Origin: Methylocystis iwaonis
GTDB taxonomy: Bacteria > Pseudomonadota > Alphaproteobacteria > Rhizobiales > Beijerinckiaceae
Length of the DNA stretch: 64,000 bases
NCBI RefSeq assembly: GCF_027925385.1
Contig: NZ_AP027142.1
Coordinates: 3,186,501 to 3,250,500 of the forward strand
Reading direction: 5' to 3'
In this document: one piece after another, positions 55,592 through 64,000 of the stretch
Position numbering within the stretch: the first letter of the stretch is position 1
How the letters are laid out: the number at the start of each line of letters is the position of its first letter
Notes under the pieces: generated by a model
The model's input: the letters and a program-made list of their open reading frames with translations, nothing else
Database searches by the model: none
What the model was told of the DNA's origin: nothing
Position numbers and translations under genes: made by a program

Positions 55592-57124
55592 ATGACGCCG
55601 TCCCCCAGGATTTCCATCGACCTCGGCGCCCGCGCGGGCGGGGCGACGGCCCTGCTGGATCTTGAGGAGCTGCTGACCACCCGCCTGCTGGTGCAAGGCA
55701 ATTCCGGCTCCGGCAAGTCGCATCTGCTGCGCCGCCTGCTGGAGCAGAGCGCGCCATGGGTGCAGCAGGCCGTCATCGACCCGGAGGGCGATTTCGTCAC
55801 CCTGGCCGAGCGCTACGGCCATGTGGTGGTCGACGCCCAGCGCAGCGAAACGGACCTCCAGCGCATCGCCGCGCGCGTGCGTAAGCACCGGGTCTCGGTG
55901 GTGCTCAATCTCGAAGGGCTCGAGACCGAGCAGCAGATGCGCGCCGCCGCCGCCTTCCTCGGCGGCCTGTTCGAGGCCGAACGCGAGATGTGGCATCCCG
56001 TTCTGGTGGTTGTGGACGAGGCGCAATTGTTCGCCCCCACCGCCGCGGGCGAGGTGTCCGACGAGGCGCGCAAGGCGTCGCTCGCCGCCATGACCAATCT
56101 CATGTGCCGCGGACGCAAACGCGGCCTCGCGGGGGTGATCGCAACCCAGCGCCTCGCCAAGCTCGCGAAGAATGTCGCGGCGGAGGCCTCCAACTTCCTC
56201 ATGGGCCGCACCTTTCTCGACATCGACATGGCCCGCGCCGCCGATCTCCTCGGCATGGAGCGCCGTCAGGCGGAGATGTTCCGCGACCTGGAAAGCGGCA
56301 ATTTCGTCGCCCTCGGCCCGGCCCTGGCGCGCCGCCCGCTGCCTGTGCGAATCGGCCCGGTGGAGACCTCGGCGCGCTCGACCAATCCCAAGCTCGCGCC
56401 GCTGCCGGAGCCTATGGCCGCAGAGGACGCCCATGATCTGCTGTTCACCCCCGGCGCCGACGAGGCCCGTCTCTCGGTTCCGCGCCGGCCTGCAGCGGTG
56501 ACGCCAACAGTGGACGTGCTCGCCCAGCTCGCCCGCAGCGCGCCGCCGGCGCCGCCGCCTGTCGCCGAGCCGCCGCCCGGCCTGTCGCCTGAGGAGCGCC
56601 AAGCGGCGATCGACGCGGCGGTCTGCGATATTGTGAGCGAGGGCGCCGGCGAGTTCCGCGCCGCCGCCGCGCTTTACCAGGACTTCCTGGCGCGCTGCCG
56701 GATTCGCCGGATCGGCGGCGAGCCGCTCAGCCTGGCGTCGTTCCGCCGGCGACTCGCGGCGGCCCATGCGGGCGTCGACCTCGCCGAGGCGGAAGCGGAG
56801 GGCTCTCCTTGGGCGGAAGTGCTGGCCATGGCGGACGCGCTGCCGGAGGACTCGCAGGGCGTGTTCCTCTCCCTTGCGCGGGCCGCATTCGACCGCCGCC
56901 CCTGCCCCTCCGACGCAGAGGTCGCCCGCGCCTATGGCACCAACTCCCCCCGGCGGGCGCGCCGCCTTTTGGCCTATATGGAAGAGCGTGAGGCGATCGT
57001 CTGCCGCCTCGACGGCCTGGGCAGACGCATCGTGGCCATTCCCGGCGTCGCCTGGGAAACCGATTCTGGCGATCCCAACGCCGCGGCGAGCGCGGAGACC
57101 GCTGAGGCGGCGCCCGCGGACTGA
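55592..57124 (+). CDS. HerA/DUF87-type P-loop ATPase
   Basis: 510 residues. Walker A GNSGSGKSHLLRRL is near residue 38, IDPEGDFV follows, Walker B is VLVVVDEAQLFAP near residue 137, and the arginine and sensor region is MCRGRKRGLAGVIATQRLAKL. The second half is Ala/Pro-rich with helical segments. The fold is that of FtsK/HerA pumps that move DNA; related proteins serve in repair, conjugation or defence. No nuclease partner (NurA) is adjacent, and codon use looks core-like, so a housekeeping role is plausible. Confidence 0.78.
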   Translation: MTPSPRISIDLGARAGGATALLDLEELLTTRLLVQGNSGSGKSHLLRRLLEQSAPWVQQAVIDPEGDFVTLAERYGHVVVDAQRSETDLQRIAARVRKHRVSVVLNLEGLETEQQMRAAAAFLGGLFEAEREMWHPVLVVVDEAQLFAPTAAGEVSDEARKASLAAMTNLMCRGRKRGLAGVIATQRLAKLAKNVAAEASNFLMGRTFLDIDMARAADLLGMERRQAEMFRDLESGNFVALGPALARRPLPVRIGPVETSARSTNPKLAPLPEPMAAEDAHDLLFTPGADEARLSVPRRPAAVTPTVDVLAQLARSAPPAPPPVAEPPPGLSPEERQAAIDAAVCDIVSEGAGEFRAAAALYQDFLARCRIRRIGGEPLSLASFRRRLAAAHAGVDLAEAEAEGSPWAEVLAMADALPEDSQGVFLSLARAAFDRRPCPSDAEVARAYGTNSPRRARRLLAYMEEREAIVCRLDGLGRRIVAIPGVAWETDSGDPNAAASAETAEAAPAD

Positions 57125-57159
57125 ACCGAGGGCATGCTCCGCAGGCGGCGCGGCCCGGC

Positions 57160-57951
57160 TTATCGCCGGTCCGCTCGGAACTGCACCGGCACGTCGAAAG
57201 ACAATCCTTGGTCTGCGATGACCGCGGGGGGCGGCGGCACCGGATCGGCGCGCTTCATCATGGCGAGCGCTGCCTCGTCGAAGAGCGGCAGGCCGGAAGA
57301 GCGATTGACGCTATAGGCCAGCACGTGACCGAGCCGATCGAGCGTGAAATGGACACTCGCTTCCGCCGCACGCCTGCCGCCGCCCGCCGGATAGCGTTTC
57401 GCGCGGTTAAGATGCGCCATGAGCGCCTTTTGCCACGTCAGCTTGACGGCGTTCACCGCCGCGTCCGCGCCTTGCACCGGCGCGGCGGGGCGATCTGCGA
57501 CTTTCGCAGCTTCCGATTTCGGCGGCGCGGTCGCTTCGGACGCAGCGGACTCGCTCGAAACGACCTGCTGGGCCTGCTGCGACTTTTGGTTTTCGACCGG
57601 CCGTTCCGGTTTGGCGTCGCGCGACAATTCCGCGTCTTCCGCCTCGGCGCGCGCAATTTGCTCTTCGGTGCTTTCCTTCGTTTCGGCGGAGGAGACGGAG
57701 GGCGCCGCGGCGGCGGATTCGTCGGTGACGGGTCCAGGCGGCAGATCGGTCGGCTCGGTCTCGCGCGCCGCGACAGGTTCGAGTGAAAGCTCGATTGCGG
57801 GCGCGCCACTGGCGTCGTCTTCGATGTCGCCGCGCAGGGCGAGGAGCGCCGTCCCCGCGCCGCCGACATGTAGGAGTATCGCGCAAAGCGCCGCGAGGCT
57901 CCAGAGCCTGTTGTTGGGCGCTTCGTTTCTCAGAGCCGTCGCGCCGCTCAT
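57160..57951 (-). CDS. tonB: TonB energy-transducing protein
   Basis: 263 residues. One N-terminal membrane helix (LWSLAALCAILLHVGGAGTALLAL), a long Pro/Glu/Ala/Ser-rich periplasmic linker, and a C-terminal TonB domain with RAKRYPAGGGRRAAEASVHFTLDRLGHVLAYSV and SSGLPLFDEAALAMMKRADP. It transmits proton-motive energy to the outer-membrane receptor upstream in the operon. The start overlaps the exbD stop by ATGA. Confidence 0.92.
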   Translation of the reverse strand: MSGATALRNEAPNNRLWSLAALCAILLHVGGAGTALLALRGDIEDDASGAPAIELSLEPVAARETEPTDLPPGPVTDESAAAAPSVSSAETKESTEEQIARAEAEDAELSRDAKPERPVENQKSQQAQQVVSSESAASEATAPPKSEAAKVADRPAAPVQGADAAVNAVKLTWQKALMAHLNRAKRYPAGGGRRAAEASVHFTLDRLGHVLAYSVNRSSGLPLFDEAALAMMKRADPVPPPPAVIADQGLSFDVPVQFRADRR

Positions 57952-58379
57952 TTCACGGCGCTCGCGTTTTTGCCGCCCGCATCGAGCGCGACAAGCGCAA
58001 CCTTCAGAAAGCCGCCGGCGCGCAACCGCTCCAGCACCGCCATCATCTCTCCATATGGCACCGCGCTGTCGGCGCGCAAATAGATGCGTTTGTTCTTGTC
58101 TCCGAGCTGACGTTCCAGCGTCGCGACAAGATCGTTGCGCTTGACCGGCGTGTCGCCGATCGCGAGCGCAAGATCGGATTGGATCGTCACATAGACGGGC
58201 TTGTCCGGTTTCTCGTGCGGCGCGGCGTTGGAGGCAGGAAGATCGACGGGAAGGTCAACGGTCGCGAGCGGCGCCGCAACCATGAAGATGATCAGCAAAA
58301 CGAGCATGACGTCGATGAAAGGCGTGACGTTGATCTCATGCGTTTCCTGAAGGTCGCCCTTGCCGAGATGCGCGGCCAT
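57948..58379 (-). CDS. exbD: ExbD
   Basis: 143 residues. One membrane helix with the essential Asp in NVTPFIDVMLVLLIIFMVAAPL, then a periplasmic domain (VDLPASNAAP, LRADSAVPYGEMMAVLERLRAGG). It forms the proton channel complex with ExbB. It begins 6 bases after the exbB stop. Confidence 0.94.
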   Translation of the reverse strand: MAAHLGKGDLQETHEINVTPFIDVMLVLLIIFMVAAPLATVDLPVDLPASNAAPHEKPDKPVYVTIQSDLALAIGDTPVKRNDLVATLERQLGDKNKRIYLRADSAVPYGEMMAVLERLRAGGFLKVALVALDAGGKNASAVK

Positions 58380-58385
58380 GGTCGT

Positions 58386-59186
58386 TTACTCCGCGGCCTG
58401 GATCTTGTTTGCATGATGTCCGCGATCGAGGTCGCGGGAAACGATGCGCAGCAGCTCGCCTGAGACATTCGTCACGAGTTCGAGATAGGCGCCGGTCTGG
58501 CGCGCCAGATGGTTGTAGATCAGCACCGCGGGAATAGCCGCGAAGAGGCCGACGGCTGTCGCGAGAAGCGCTTCGGCGATGCCGGGCGCGACGACGGCGA
58601 GATTGGTCGTCTGCGCTTTCGAAATGCCGATGAAGCTGTTCATGATGCCCCAGACTGTGCCGAACAAGCCGACAAAGGGCCCCGTGGAGCCGACAGAAGC
58701 CAGCAATCCCGTCCCGCGCTTGATCGCCAGCGCCTCGGCGCGTTCGACTTCCGCAAAACAGGAGGCGATACGCTCCTTGACGCCAGGTCCGGAGAGAATG
58801 TCCGAGGACAGCTTCAGTTCCCGCGTTGCTTCGGACAGAAGAGCGGCGGTCAAACGATCTGCATTGCCCAAGGCAAGTCGCGCCTCCGAAAGTCCGCGCG
58901 CCTCGGAGAGCCTGGCGATCGCATCGATGGCGCGCTGGCGCGCGCGCTTCAGCTCGACCGTCTTGGCGATCAGAACGGTCCACGTTCCTATCGAGGCGAG
59001 CAACAAGCCGATCATGACCACTTTGACGACGATGTCCGCGTTGTAAAACATCGCCCAGACGGAGAGGTCGTGAGTCCTGGCTGCATCGACTGCGCGCACA
59101 GCCGACGGGCTTTGAGCCGCGCAGGATGAGACGAAGCTTCCGAGAGCAAGCATTCCGAGGAACGCCGATCGCATTATGCTTTTCAT
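58386..59186 (-). CDS. exbB: ExbB
   Basis: 266 residues from ATG 59186, which overlaps the PKHD gene stop by ATGA. A cleavable-looking N-terminal hydrophobic segment is followed by the MotA/TolQ/ExbB domain with [28 protein letters not shown] and [24 protein letters not shown]. Three membrane helices as expected. The long N-terminal extension is typical of alphaproteobacterial ExbB. Confidence 0.94.
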   Translation of the reverse strand: MKSIMRSAFLGMLALGSFVSSCAAQSPSAVRAVDAARTHDLSVWAMFYNADIVVKVVMIGLLLASIGTWTVLIAKTVELKRARQRAIDAIARLSEARGLSEARLALGNADRLTAALLSEATRELKLSSDILSGPGVKERIASCFAEVERAEALAIKRGTGLLASVGSTGPFVGLFGTVWGIMNSFIGISKAQTTNLAVVAPGIAEALLATAVGLFAAIPAVLIYNHLARQTGAYLELVTNVSGELLRIVSRDLDRGHHANKIQAAE

Positions 59187-59866
59187 GCTTCCGCCCATAT
59201 CCGAATGAGGTTGTGGTAGATGCCTGTCAGCCGCACGCAAGCCGGGTCGCCAGCGCCAAGCCGATTGCTCAAAGACTGGATCGCTTGGTCTAAATCGAAG
59301 AGCAAAGCGCGCGCCACATTGTCCCGGATCATGCTCTGCAGCCAGAAAAACGAAGCGACGCGCTCGCCGCGCGTGACCTCACGGACGAAATGAAGGCTCG
59401 TCGACGGGTAAAGGACCAGATCGCCTGCAGCGAGCTTGACCTCCTGCTGCCCCACGCGGTCCTCGATCACAAGCTCCCCGCCGTCGTAATCCTCGGCCTC
59501 AGAGAGGAAGAGGGTGCAAGACAGATCGGTGCGAATGCGGACCGCCGCGCCGGGAACGCCGCGAATAGCGTTGTCGACGTGGAGGCCGAAATTGTGTCCC
59601 GTGCAATAGCGATTGAAGAGCGGCGGAAAGATTTTCAGCGGCAGCGCCGCTGACACGAAAGCCGGCGAATTGGCGAGGGCCTGCAAGACGTGCTCGCCCA
59701 ATTCCCGGGCGGCGGCGCTGTCCTGCGGGAGCTGCAGATTGCTCTTCACAAGCGATGATTGTGCGCCGGCCGTGGCGCGACCATCCTCCCAATCGGCAGC
59801 CGACATGGTCTCTCGAAAGAAAGCCACCTGTTGTTTGGTCAATACCTCGGGAATGCAGATCAGCAT
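59183..59866 (-). CDS. PKHD-type Fe(II)/2-oxoglutarate dioxygenase (PiuC-like), copy 1
   Basis: 227 residues. The Fe ligands are HVD in [11 protein letters not shown] near residue 96 and the distal His in [18 protein letters not shown]; Arg in that motif binds 2-oxoglutarate. Such PiuC/YbiX enzymes lie beside TonB-dependent siderophore receptors and are thought to modify a siderophore or the receptor. It is clearly related to the next gene (same length, shared IFPPLF, YDGG and LIRIWxEA ends), so it arose by tandem duplication. Confidence 0.9.
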   Translation of the reverse strand: MLICIPEVLTKQQVAFFRETMSAADWEDGRATAGAQSSLVKSNLQLPQDSAAARELGEHVLQALANSPAFVSAALPLKIFPPLFNRYCTGHNFGLHVDNAIRGVPGAAVRIRTDLSCTLFLSEAEDYDGGELVIEDRVGQQEVKLAAGDLVLYPSTSLHFVREVTRGERVASFFWLQSMIRDNVARALLFDLDQAIQSLSNRLGAGDPACVRLTGIYHNLIRIWAEA

Positions 59867-59872
59867 GGGCGC

Positions 59873-60553
59873 CTACGCTTCTCCCCAGATTCGGATGAGG
59901 TTGTGATAGACAGTCGTGAGCTTGCGCATGTCGGGGTCGTCCCCATCGATACGCGCCGAAAGGTCCTGTATCGCCGTATCGAGATCGCAGATCATGTCGC
60001 GCGCCTCGTCCGACTGGATCATGCTCTGCACCCAGACAAAGGATGAGATGCGCTCGCCTCTTGTGATGGGCGTCAACATGTTCAGGCTGCCAGCGGAAAA
60101 CAGCACTGCATCGCCGGCGCGGGGCTTGAATTCACGAGAGCCAAACATGTCTTCAACGACGAGATGACCGCCGTCATATTCCTCTGGCTCCGACAGGAGG
60201 AGAGTCGCTGCGAGATCGACGCGGATGCGCGCGCCGGTCATGGCGTCTCCGCGCACCGCATTATCGACATGTGGATCGTAGCGATCCCCCACTTCGTGAC
60301 GCTCGAAAAGAGGCGGGAAGATTCTCAGCGGAATCGCCGCCGCGACGAAGGCCGGACTGGCGAGCAGGGCTGACCCCACCGCCGCCCCGAGCTTGCGCGC
60401 CAACTCGGAGTCGGGCGGGACCTGGCTGTTTCGCTTCGCCGTCTTGCTTGCTCCTCCCGACGGCGCGCCGTCCTCCCACGGCGCGCCGGCGAGCGCGTCA
60501 CGAAAGCGCAGGACTTCCGCCTTTCCGAGCGCCATTGGAACATATGCGAGCAT
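59873..60553 (-). CDS. PKHD-type Fe(II)/2-oxoglutarate dioxygenase (PiuC-like), copy 2
   Basis: 226 residues. Fe ligands in YDPHVDNAVRG and the distal His position replaced: the equivalent motif reads LNMLTPITRGERISSFVW, where copy 1 has [12 protein letters not shown]. The loss of that His (Asn in its place) would be expected to weaken iron binding, so this copy may have altered or no oxygenase activity. It lies 6 bases upstream of copy 1 and 10 bases after the receptor gene. Confidence 0.85.
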   Translation of the reverse strand: MLAYVPMALGKAEVLRFRDALAGAPWEDGAPSGGASKTAKRNSQVPPDSELARKLGAAVGSALLASPAFVAAAIPLRIFPPLFERHEVGDRYDPHVDNAVRGDAMTGARIRVDLAATLLLSEPEEYDGGHLVVEDMFGSREFKPRAGDAVLFSAGSLNMLTPITRGERISSFVWVQSMIQSDEARDMICDLDTAIQDLSARIDGDDPDMRKLTTVYHNLIRIWGEA

Positions 60554-60563
60554 CGCAAGCCTC

Positions 60564-63092
60564 CTAGAACTTCACGCGGGCTTCGAGATAGGCGGCGCGA
60601 CCGGGCGCCATCTGCGCGAAAGGCGCGGCAGTTTGGTAGAAGGAGTCGTAGTAGGTGCGGTTGAAGAGGTTCGTCACTGAGAATTTGAGCGTCGTGTAGG
60701 GGCCGATCTTCGCTTCGGTGAAGACATCGAACCGCCAGTAGGACGGAAGTTGCGTTGGCACATTCACGAAGGGATTGCTCGCGGTCGGCGTCGGCCAGCC
60801 AAAGGCGTTGAAGCTGGTTCCGCCATTGGCGACGAGATTGTTGCCGCCGTAGATTTTCGACCGGTAGATTGCTTGTCCGCCGAACTCCAGGACGTCGGGA
60901 TTAAGCCCAAGCAAGTCTCCGAATTTGTATTTGGAGAGCATGCTGAACGACTGGTGGGCGACATTGGCGAGCTGCAAGCCGACATTGGTCGGAGCATAGG
61001 AGCTCGTCACCTTGGACTCCATCAGGACGAGCCCGCCCATCGCGCTCCACTTTTCCGTGATGTTGCCGGCCAGTTCGAGATCGACGCCCTGAACATAATA
61101 GGCCGCATTGCCGGTGGTCACGCCGGCGTTCACTTCGCGTGCGCCGGTCACGTCGGTCCGGAACAAGGCCGCAGTCGCGAGCAGATGCCCGAACAGCTCC
61201 CATTTGACGCCCAACTCCTTCGCACGGTTGTATTGAGGCGCGAAAATCTGGGCCGCAGTCGAAAGACCGCCGTAATTTGCAGCGCTTCCGTCCAGCTCGG
61301 CCCCCACGGGATTGCTCGATGTTGCGTAAGCCGCATAAAGGCTGACGTTCGGCATCGGCTTCACGGTCAGACCGACATTGTAGTTGACCATGCCGGAGTG
61401 ATTGGCCGCGAAAGTCGTATAGGTCTCGTTGCGACTGGTGATCGTGTAATCGTCGTAGCGGACGCCGCCGTTGGCGAGAACGAGATCCTGATAATTCGCC
61501 GTCTCTATGACATATCCCGACTTGGTGTCGACCGCTATGCGCGTGGGATTGGCGGTCAGATAGGGGGCGTTCAAGAAAGGCAGATATGTTGGCGGCAGAT
61601 ACAGGTTGCCGACGACGCTGCCGTTAGCGGGTCCTGCGGCGTTGAGCTCGGATTGCAAACCGGAATAAGTGTTTCGCGTGAGACCTTCTCGGGAAAACTC
61701 GACGCCCGTCACGACCGCGTGACTGACGGGGCCTGTGTTGAACTTGATGTTCGCCTCTGTTTGATTATCCAATACGCTCGTAACCTGATTTCGGCTTTGC
61801 GGGCTGAGCGACACGGTCCCCGTAAAGATATTGGCGTTTTGCGCGAGCGTGCCGATATAGTCCAGAACCGATCGCCCCTGACGAAAACGGCTGCTGAGCG
61901 TCACGTTTTCCGACACTTTATATTGAGCGGTGAAGGTGCCGAAGTCCTGCTGCGAGGCTTGGAAATCCCGGCCAAGGAGCCCGTACCAAGTGTAGCGCGG
62001 CGCCAGATTTTCGGTGACCGGGCGATTGGCGATTCGATTGTAGGGCACGCCAAAGTCCGGCAGCCCACGTAGATAGACGTGGTTATATTCCGCCGTCAGC
62101 GTCAGCCCCTCGATCGGCTTGAAAACGACAGAACCCGCGACGCCGTTGCGGTCGTCGACGACATAGCTGCGCCCGGCCACATTGGCGCCCTGATACATGG
62201 CGTTGAGGCGCACCGCCAGGATCGGGCTGATCGCTTTGTTGACGTCGAGCGTGACGCGCTTGGTATGATCCGAAAAGCCGCCCATGAAATTCAGATCCGT
62301 GAAATCACGGTCGGTCGCCTGTTTGGTCACGATATTGACCGCGCCGCCGGCGGTGCCGCGACCGGCGAATGTCGAGCCGGGGCCGCGCAGGATTTCGACC
62401 TGCTGGGTGTAGAAATTTTCGCGAATGCTGACGCCCGGATCGCGAACGCCATCGACGAAGATATCGTTACGCGCGTCGAAGCCGCGAATGAAGAAACGGT
62501 CGCCAAAGGCGTTGCCGCCTTCACCCGTTCCGAGCGTCACGCCCGCCGTGCTGCGGCCAATCTCGCGCAGGGTCGTGGCGTTCTTGTCCTGGAGCACCTC
62601 TTTGGTGAGGACCGTTATGGTGCGCGGCGTATCGAGTATCGGCTGCGTGAATTTATTCGACGAAAGTCGAACAGCACGATACGGCGCGACCGGATCTGCA
62701 TAGGGGTCGGCATCGGCCGCGCTAACGAAGAGCGGAACGCTCGGCGCGCCGCCCCGCCCGCCTGCCGAAGCCGCGCTCGCAGACGTCGTACCGGCGTTGC
62801 GCTCTCCCGCCGATGCGTGAGACTGGGCCGGGTGTTGGGCTGGTTGCGGCTTCGCGGCGGCGACCGGCGTGGGTTTCGGCTTCACGGGAGTGACGACTGG
62901 GCGCGGCTTCTCTCGAGGCGCGTCGACTTTGACAGGCGGCAGGGTCGTCGACGACTCCTGCGCCAAAGCCGAGACGCTGACGCCGGTGGCGACAATCGCA
63001 GCGCCGAGCGCTTTCGCCGAGGCGCGTTCCGAGAGGCCGGGGAGAGACGCGTGCAATGCTCGGAGCGAAACGGGAGATTTGACCTTCTTCAT
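60564..63092 (-). CDS. TonB-dependent siderophore receptor (Fiu-like)
   Basis: 842 residues. A signal peptide (to about residue 45, ending VSALAQ), a long Pro/Lys/Ala-rich linker (~55-125), a plug domain (DTPRTITVLTKEVLQDKNATTLREI, FFIRGFDARNDIFVDGVRD, VEILRGPGSTFAGRGTAGGAVNIVTK) and a 22-strand-type barrel ending with the C-terminal Phe of ARVKF. It is closest in style to catecholate receptors Fiu/PiuA. It is the first gene of the iron operon with two PKHD genes, exbB, exbD and tonB. The linker is longer than in most receptors. Confidence 0.93.
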   Translation of the reverse strand: MKKVKSPVSLRALHASLPGLSERASAKALGAAIVATGVSVSALAQESSTTLPPVKVDAPREKPRPVVTPVKPKPTPVAAAKPQPAQHPAQSHASAGERNAGTTSASAASAGGRGGAPSVPLFVSAADADPYADPVAPYRAVRLSSNKFTQPILDTPRTITVLTKEVLQDKNATTLREIGRSTAGVTLGTGEGGNAFGDRFFIRGFDARNDIFVDGVRDPGVSIRENFYTQQVEILRGPGSTFAGRGTAGGAVNIVTKQATDRDFTDLNFMGGFSDHTKRVTLDVNKAISPILAVRLNAMYQGANVAGRSYVVDDRNGVAGSVVFKPIEGLTLTAEYNHVYLRGLPDFGVPYNRIANRPVTENLAPRYTWYGLLGRDFQASQQDFGTFTAQYKVSENVTLSSRFRQGRSVLDYIGTLAQNANIFTGTVSLSPQSRNQVTSVLDNQTEANIKFNTGPVSHAVVTGVEFSREGLTRNTYSGLQSELNAAGPANGSVVGNLYLPPTYLPFLNAPYLTANPTRIAVDTKSGYVIETANYQDLVLANGGVRYDDYTITSRNETYTTFAANHSGMVNYNVGLTVKPMPNVSLYAAYATSSNPVGAELDGSAANYGGLSTAAQIFAPQYNRAKELGVKWELFGHLLATAALFRTDVTGAREVNAGVTTGNAAYYVQGVDLELAGNITEKWSAMGGLVLMESKVTSSYAPTNVGLQLANVAHQSFSMLSKYKFGDLLGLNPDVLEFGGQAIYRSKIYGGNNLVANGGTSFNAFGWPTPTASNPFVNVPTQLPSYWRFDVFTEAKIGPYTTLKFSVTNLFNRTYYDSFYQTAAPFAQMAPGRAAYLEARVKF

Positions 63093-63152
63093 TCTAAATC
63101 CATACTGTCTGTGTGCGTCTGCGCCATGTCGAAGCGCAATGTCTGCTGACTA

Positions 63153-63182
63153 AAGCTAGTGCTGTAGCTTGCCATTGGTCAA
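63153..63182 (-). promoter_or_regulatory. possible sigma-70-type promoter for iron operon
   Basis: On the minus strand TTGACC (63177-63182) and TAGCTT (63153-63158) are separated by 18 bases, about 60 bases upstream of the receptor ATG. No clear Fur, RirA or Irr site is recognised around it. Confidence 0.3.
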
Positions 63183-63657
63183 TTATTCGCGGGCCTAGAA
63201 TGGAACTCTTACAATAAGACGCTTTCCGACAGGCCGCTGTACGGATTGTTTTATTTCAAACAAGGTCGATTCCCAGTTAGGAATCGTTCCAGTTAGCAAA
63301 ATATACTGTCTTCTCGGGGAGGCTTGAGCTCTCGACGAGCCGCGCAAAAGCGGGCGAGCGCGGCCAAGCGTCGAAGCGGCGCGCAAATTTCTCGAAGGCT
63401 AGAAGGGCCGATCAGCGCTCACTGGCGAGATTGTCGCGCGTGGCCATTCAGAAGGAACTGTGGGAAGATATCGGGAAATCTGGCGCCATGAGCGTTGCAC
63501 TGTATATTAACTTGAGCTCGGTAGTCGCGCCGGCTGATTCGCCTCTCGCTCCAGACCTCCACTGAAGGACGTCGATCCTTGGTCAAGGAACGCACCGGGA
63601 GGCCGCGCGTCGCGCGTCAACTGGCCAAAGCATTTTACGAGAAAAATTGGGGCCTTG
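63183..63657. other. intergenic region between divergent receptor and efflux genes
   Basis: About 475 bases without a supported gene. It must hold the promoter of the NodT-type gene. Short open frames on the minus strand are overlaps without ribosome-binding sites. Confidence 0.4.
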
Positions 63658-64000
63658 ATGGGAGCTGCTGGTGCGAAGAAGAGGGGCGCGGCGTGTGTCG
63701 CGATCGTCCTTTCGACCCTGTCGGCCGGATGCGCTGTCGGCCCTGACTTCGCAACGCCGCAGGCGCCGATCGCCGACGCCTGGATCGAATGGCGCAACCA
63801 CTCGCTCAAAAGCGGTCCTGCCGAATATCGGGACTGGTGGCGGGTCTTCCACGATCCGGTCCTCGACCGGCTCATCGACGCCGCCTACGCCCAGAACCTG
63901 ACCCTGCTGAGCGCCGGAACGAAAGTGCTCCAGGCGCGCGCAGAGCTGGGCGTCGCGATCGGAGAATTATTCCCTCAGAAACAAGCGCTTTCCATCTCGA
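63658..64000 (+). CDS. NodT-family outer-membrane efflux lipoprotein, 3' end outside window
   Basis: The first 114 codons are visible. The lipobox LSAGC (Cys at residue 25) marks lipid attachment, followed by VGPDFATPQAPIADAW and WWRVFHDPVLDRLIDAAYAQNLTLLSAGTKVLQARAELG, the standard start of OprM/NodT outer-membrane factors. These trimeric channels pair with RND or MFS efflux pumps, whose genes would lie beyond the window. Confidence 0.9.
   Translation, partial: MGAAGAKKRGAACVAIVLSTLSAGCAVGPDFATPQAPIADAWIEWRNHSLKSGPAEYRDWWRVFHDPVLDRLIDAAYAQNLTLLSAGTKVLQARAELGVAIGELFPQKQALSIS

Noticed and set aside
55361..56767. 468-codon minus-strand open frame
   Set aside because: Antisense to the HerA-type ATPase and typical of GC-rich third-position effects.
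60750..62072. 440-codon plus-strand open frame inside the receptor gene
   Set aside because: Antisense shadow of the TonB-dependent receptor; no recognisable domain.

Overview
The window is high-GC DNA from an alphaproteobacterium, most likely a Rhizobiales member near the Methylocystis/Methylosinus/Beijerinckia group. The evidence is the gene content (class II DAHP synthase, NnrU, DUF1467, methylmalonyl-CoA epimerase, PKHD-TonB iron operon, alphaproteobacterial RepA and relaxase remnants); the genus is an inference, and no methane-oxidation gene is present.

Layout. 1-5.1 kb: a PAS histidine kinase (5' end outside the window) with a FixJ-type regulator, a FAD-Rieske oxidoreductase, a membrane protein and a Mn-catalase. 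5.3-9.6 kb: UDP-galactopyranose mutase with a glycosyltransferase, phenylalanine hydroxylase and small secreted proteins. 9.7-17 kb: a ParA-like ATPase with a tiny membrane protein, then a surface-glycan cluster (GT2, methyltransferase, frameshifted GtrA, frameshifted GT4, GT-C membrane enzyme). 17.4-20.3 kb: a hybrid kinase with an ethylene-receptor-like membrane domain and an AT-richer orphan gene. 20.7-25.1 kb: tRNA-Val, phosphoglycolate phosphatase, HAD phosphatase, rpiA and glutathione reductase. 25.8-27.3 kb: an IS4-family element with a 9-bp target duplication. 27.6-36.3 kb: housekeeping genes (aroG, GT21, gltX, nnrU, a wHTH-TPR regulator, mce, DUF1467, tRNA-Lys).

36.27-50.06 kb is a genomic island. 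The last 47 bp of tRNA-Lys are repeated exactly at the far end, beside a tyrosine integrase. One end holds a decayed conjugative plasmid (repA, iterons, DUF2840, traF, lytic transglycosylase, relaxase). The cargo is a complete kdpFABCDE potassium-uptake operon preceded by two further micro-ORFs. 50.3-54.9 kb is a second accessory segment of lower GC. It holds a P-loop kinase-like gene, an ASCH-like gene, an ASCH/PUA gene and a PIN-GNAT-PUA protein that an IS3 element appears to have cut in two; removing the IS restores one open frame of about 520 codons. This cluster is the best candidate for an undescribed system. 55.6-64 kb returns to core-like DNA: a HerA/DUF87 ATPase, a compact iron operon (TonB-dependent receptor, two PKHD dioxygenases, ExbB, ExbD, TonB) and the start of a NodT-type outer-membrane lipoprotein.

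A family of small composite repeats (five copies, 5-33 kb) and other palindromic repeats sit between genes. Tight spacings and 4-bp ATGA overlaps mark operons: kinase/FixJ, rpiA/gor, the kdp genes, tonB/exbD, exbB/PKHD and ASCH/PIN.
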